Shown in pieces: positions 5,490 through 6,705 of a stretch of DNA of 6,705 nucleotides (the stretch's first letter is position 1; each line of letters opens with the position of its first letter). Both the position numbers and the translations under genes were made by a program. The notes beneath the pieces were generated by a model. The model had not been told where the DNA came from and made no database searches. It saw nothing but the letters and a program-made list of their open reading frames with translations. Source of the stretch: Paracoccaceae bacterium (lineage in GTDB: Bacteria; Pseudomonadota; Alphaproteobacteria; Rhodobacterales; Rhodobacteraceae); NCBI GenBank assembly GCA_003250135.1, contig QKHF01000315.1, forward strand, positions 1 to 6,705, read 5' to 3'.

Positions 5490-6263
5490 ATGGCCAGTCC
5501 GCTAGAGATCGTCACAGTCCCCTGCCTGTCCGACAATTACGCCTACATCCTGCGCGACAAGGCGTCCGGCAAGGTCGCCGTCGTGGACGCGCCCGACGCC
5601 AAGGCGATTTCAAAGGCGCTCGACAAGCGCGGCTGGGGCCTCGACTGGATCCTGATCACCCATCACCACGGCGATCACGTCGACGGCGTGCCGAAGCTGA
5701 AGTCCCGTTACGGCTGCAAATGCGTCGGCGCCAAGAAGGACGAAGGCCGCCTGCCCAAGTTGAAAGTGGCGCTGAACGAAGGCGACAAGTGGAAGCTGGG
5801 CGAGACCAGGCTGCGGGTGATCGACGTATCGGGCCACACGGTCAACCACATCGCCTATTACTGCAAAAAGGCCGGCGTTGTGTTCACCGGCGACAGCCTG
5901 TTCGCCATAGGCTGCGGCCGGGTGTTCGAGGGCACCCACCTGATGATGTGGGAGAGCCTGTCAAAGCTCGCCGCCCTGCCGCCCGAGACGGAGGCGTATT
6001 TCGGGCATGAATATACCTTGGCCAACGCGAAATTCGCCCTGACCGCGGACCCTGAGAACGCCGCGCTGGCCGAGCGCGCCAAGGAGGTGGAGGCGATGCG
6101 GGCCAAAGGCGAGTTCACCACGCCCACCACGATCGGGCTGGAGCTGGCGACCAACCCCTTCCTGCGCGCGGCCGAGGCGTCGGTTCAGAAGGCGATGGGC
6201 ATGGAGGGGGCCGACCCCGCGGCGGTGTTCGGCGAGGTCCGGCGGCGCAAGGATGTTTTCTAG
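5490..6263 (+). CDS. gloB: Hydroxyacylglutathione hydrolase (glyoxalase II)
   Basis: This 257-residue metallo-beta-lactamase-fold enzyme hydrolyses S-D-lactoylglutathione to D-lactate and glutathione, the second step of methylglyoxal detoxification in the cytoplasm. The start region TVPCLSDNYAYILRD is typical. The binuclear metal site is complete: THHHGDH gives His58, His60, Asp62 and His63; SGHTVNH gives His116; FTGDSLF gives Asp135; FGHEYTLANAKFA gives His173. GCGRVFEGT (141-149) and the C-terminal RRRKDVF (251-257) supply the glutathione-contacting basic residues expected of true glyoxalase II, which separates it from generic lactamase-fold hydrolases. ATG with AGGAG eight bases upstream supports the start. 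It is divergent from the methyltransferase, and its stop overlaps that of the LysR gene. No gloA is visible in the window. Confidence 0.96.
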   Translation: MASPLEIVTVPCLSDNYAYILRDKASGKVAVVDAPDAKAISKALDKRGWGLDWILITHHHGDHVDGVPKLKSRYGCKCVGAKKDEGRLPKLKVALNEGDKWKLGETRLRVIDVSGHTVNHIAYYCKKAGVVFTGDSLFAIGCGRVFEGTHLMMWESLSKLAALPPETEAYFGHEYTLANAKFALTADPENAALAERAKEVEAMRAKGEFTTPTTIGLELATNPFLRAAEASVQKAMGMEGADPAAVFGEVRRRKDVF

Positions 6264-6705
6264 GCGCGGCCCTCGCCGATCTCGTCGAATATCCACTCGC
6301 GAAACGCCTTGACCTTCGGCCGCGCCGCATTGGCCCGCGGACAGACGAGGTAATAGGCGAACTCCAGACGGATCGTGCGCGCGAACGGCCGGACCAGAAG
6401 GCCGGCGTCGAGATCGTTCTTGACCAGCACGCTGCGTCCCAGCGCCACGCCGCGCCCGGCGACGGCGGCGTCGAGCACCATTTCGGTCGGGTGCAGCCCC
6501 AGCCCGCGGCTCGCATCGACGCCGGTGACGCCTTCCTCCGCCAGCCAGCTTTCCCAATCCGGAAACCGTCCCACGAAGCGGGTTTTCCAGAACAAGTCGT
6601 GGATCAGGGTGTGGCTGCGCAGGTCGTCCGGCGTCTTCAGCGGATCTGCGCCTTGCAGCAAGGCCGGGCTGCAGACCGGGAAAATCTCCTCCTCGCTCAG
6701 CAACT
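6260..6705 (-). CDS. LysR-family transcriptional regulator, substrate-binding domain (partial, 5' end outside window)
   Basis: About 148 C-terminal residues are present and the frame stays open to the right edge, so the N-terminal helix-turn-helix and the start are missing. What remains is the second half of a LysR effector-binding domain, resembling the GcvA subgroup: EEEIFPVCSPALLQG near the edge, then PLKTPDDLRSHTLIHD, a WESWLAEEGV segment, GLGLHPTEMVLDAAVAGRGVALGRSVLVKNDLDAGLLVRPFA, and FAYYLVCPRANAARPKVKAFREWIFDEIGEG before the stop. Such proteins are homotetrameric DNA-binding regulators whose effector binds between the two lobes; the effector here is unknown. The divergently transcribed target often found beside a LysR gene would lie outside the window. 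The stop TAG is in the same CTAG as the gloB stop, so the two genes overlap tail to tail by four bases. Confidence 0.92.
   Translation of the reverse strand, partial: LLSEEEIFPVCSPALLQGADPLKTPDDLRSHTLIHDLFWKTRFVGRFPDWESWLAEEGVTGVDASRGLGLHPTEMVLDAAVAGRGVALGRSVLVKNDLDAGLLVRPFARTIRLEFAYYLVCPRANAARPKVKAFREWIFDEIGEGRA

Noticed and set aside
1..6705. A defence island, mobile element or biosynthetic cluster
   Set aside because: All genes resemble chromosomal housekeeping or regulatory families. There are no integrase, transposase, nuclease, toxin-antitoxin or NRPS/PKS features and no compositional break.

Overview
The window is a GC-rich stretch of chromosome that looks alphaproteobacterial, most probably Rhodobacterales. 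That placement rests on recalled family resemblance, not on a search. The DUF2125 protein, the FGFAAP-type methyltransferase and the hisC-tyrA pair all closely resemble families known from that order. Coding density is high, codons are strongly GC-biased at third positions, and no tRNA, rRNA, insertion sequence, prophage, CRISPR or toxin-antitoxin signature is visible. This is ordinary core-genome territory, and I did not find a new multi-gene system in it.

Layout, left to right. The tail of an NfeD-like protein (+, cut by the left edge) converges on osmC (-), with a perfect 28-bp palindrome between them. Upstream of osmC and on the same strand lies chaC (-). chaC is divergent from a DUF2125 gene (+) across a 62-bp promoter gap. 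DUF2125 converges on tyrA/tyrC (-) with only 5 bp between the stop codons. tyrA is the last gene of a leftward run, methyltransferase > hisC > tyrA, in which hisC and tyrA overlap as TGATG. The methyltransferase is divergent from gloB (+) across 59 bp. gloB converges on a LysR-type regulator (-, cut by the right edge), and the two genes share a CTAG that supplies both stop codons.

Two functional themes emerge. The first is aromatic amino acid biosynthesis: prephenate/arogenate dehydrogenase is translationally coupled to a HisC-type aminotransferase, which could serve histidine synthesis, transamination of prephenate or aromatic keto acids, or both. The second is thiol and electrophile handling: OsmC (organic hydroperoxide reduction), ChaC (glutathione breakdown) and GloB (glyoxalase II, S-lactoylglutathione hydrolysis). 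The genes of unknown function are DUF2125 and the methyltransferase, whose SAM-binding motif is non-canonical. These two, the 28-bp palindrome, and the cofactor-site residues of TyrA are the items most worth a second look.
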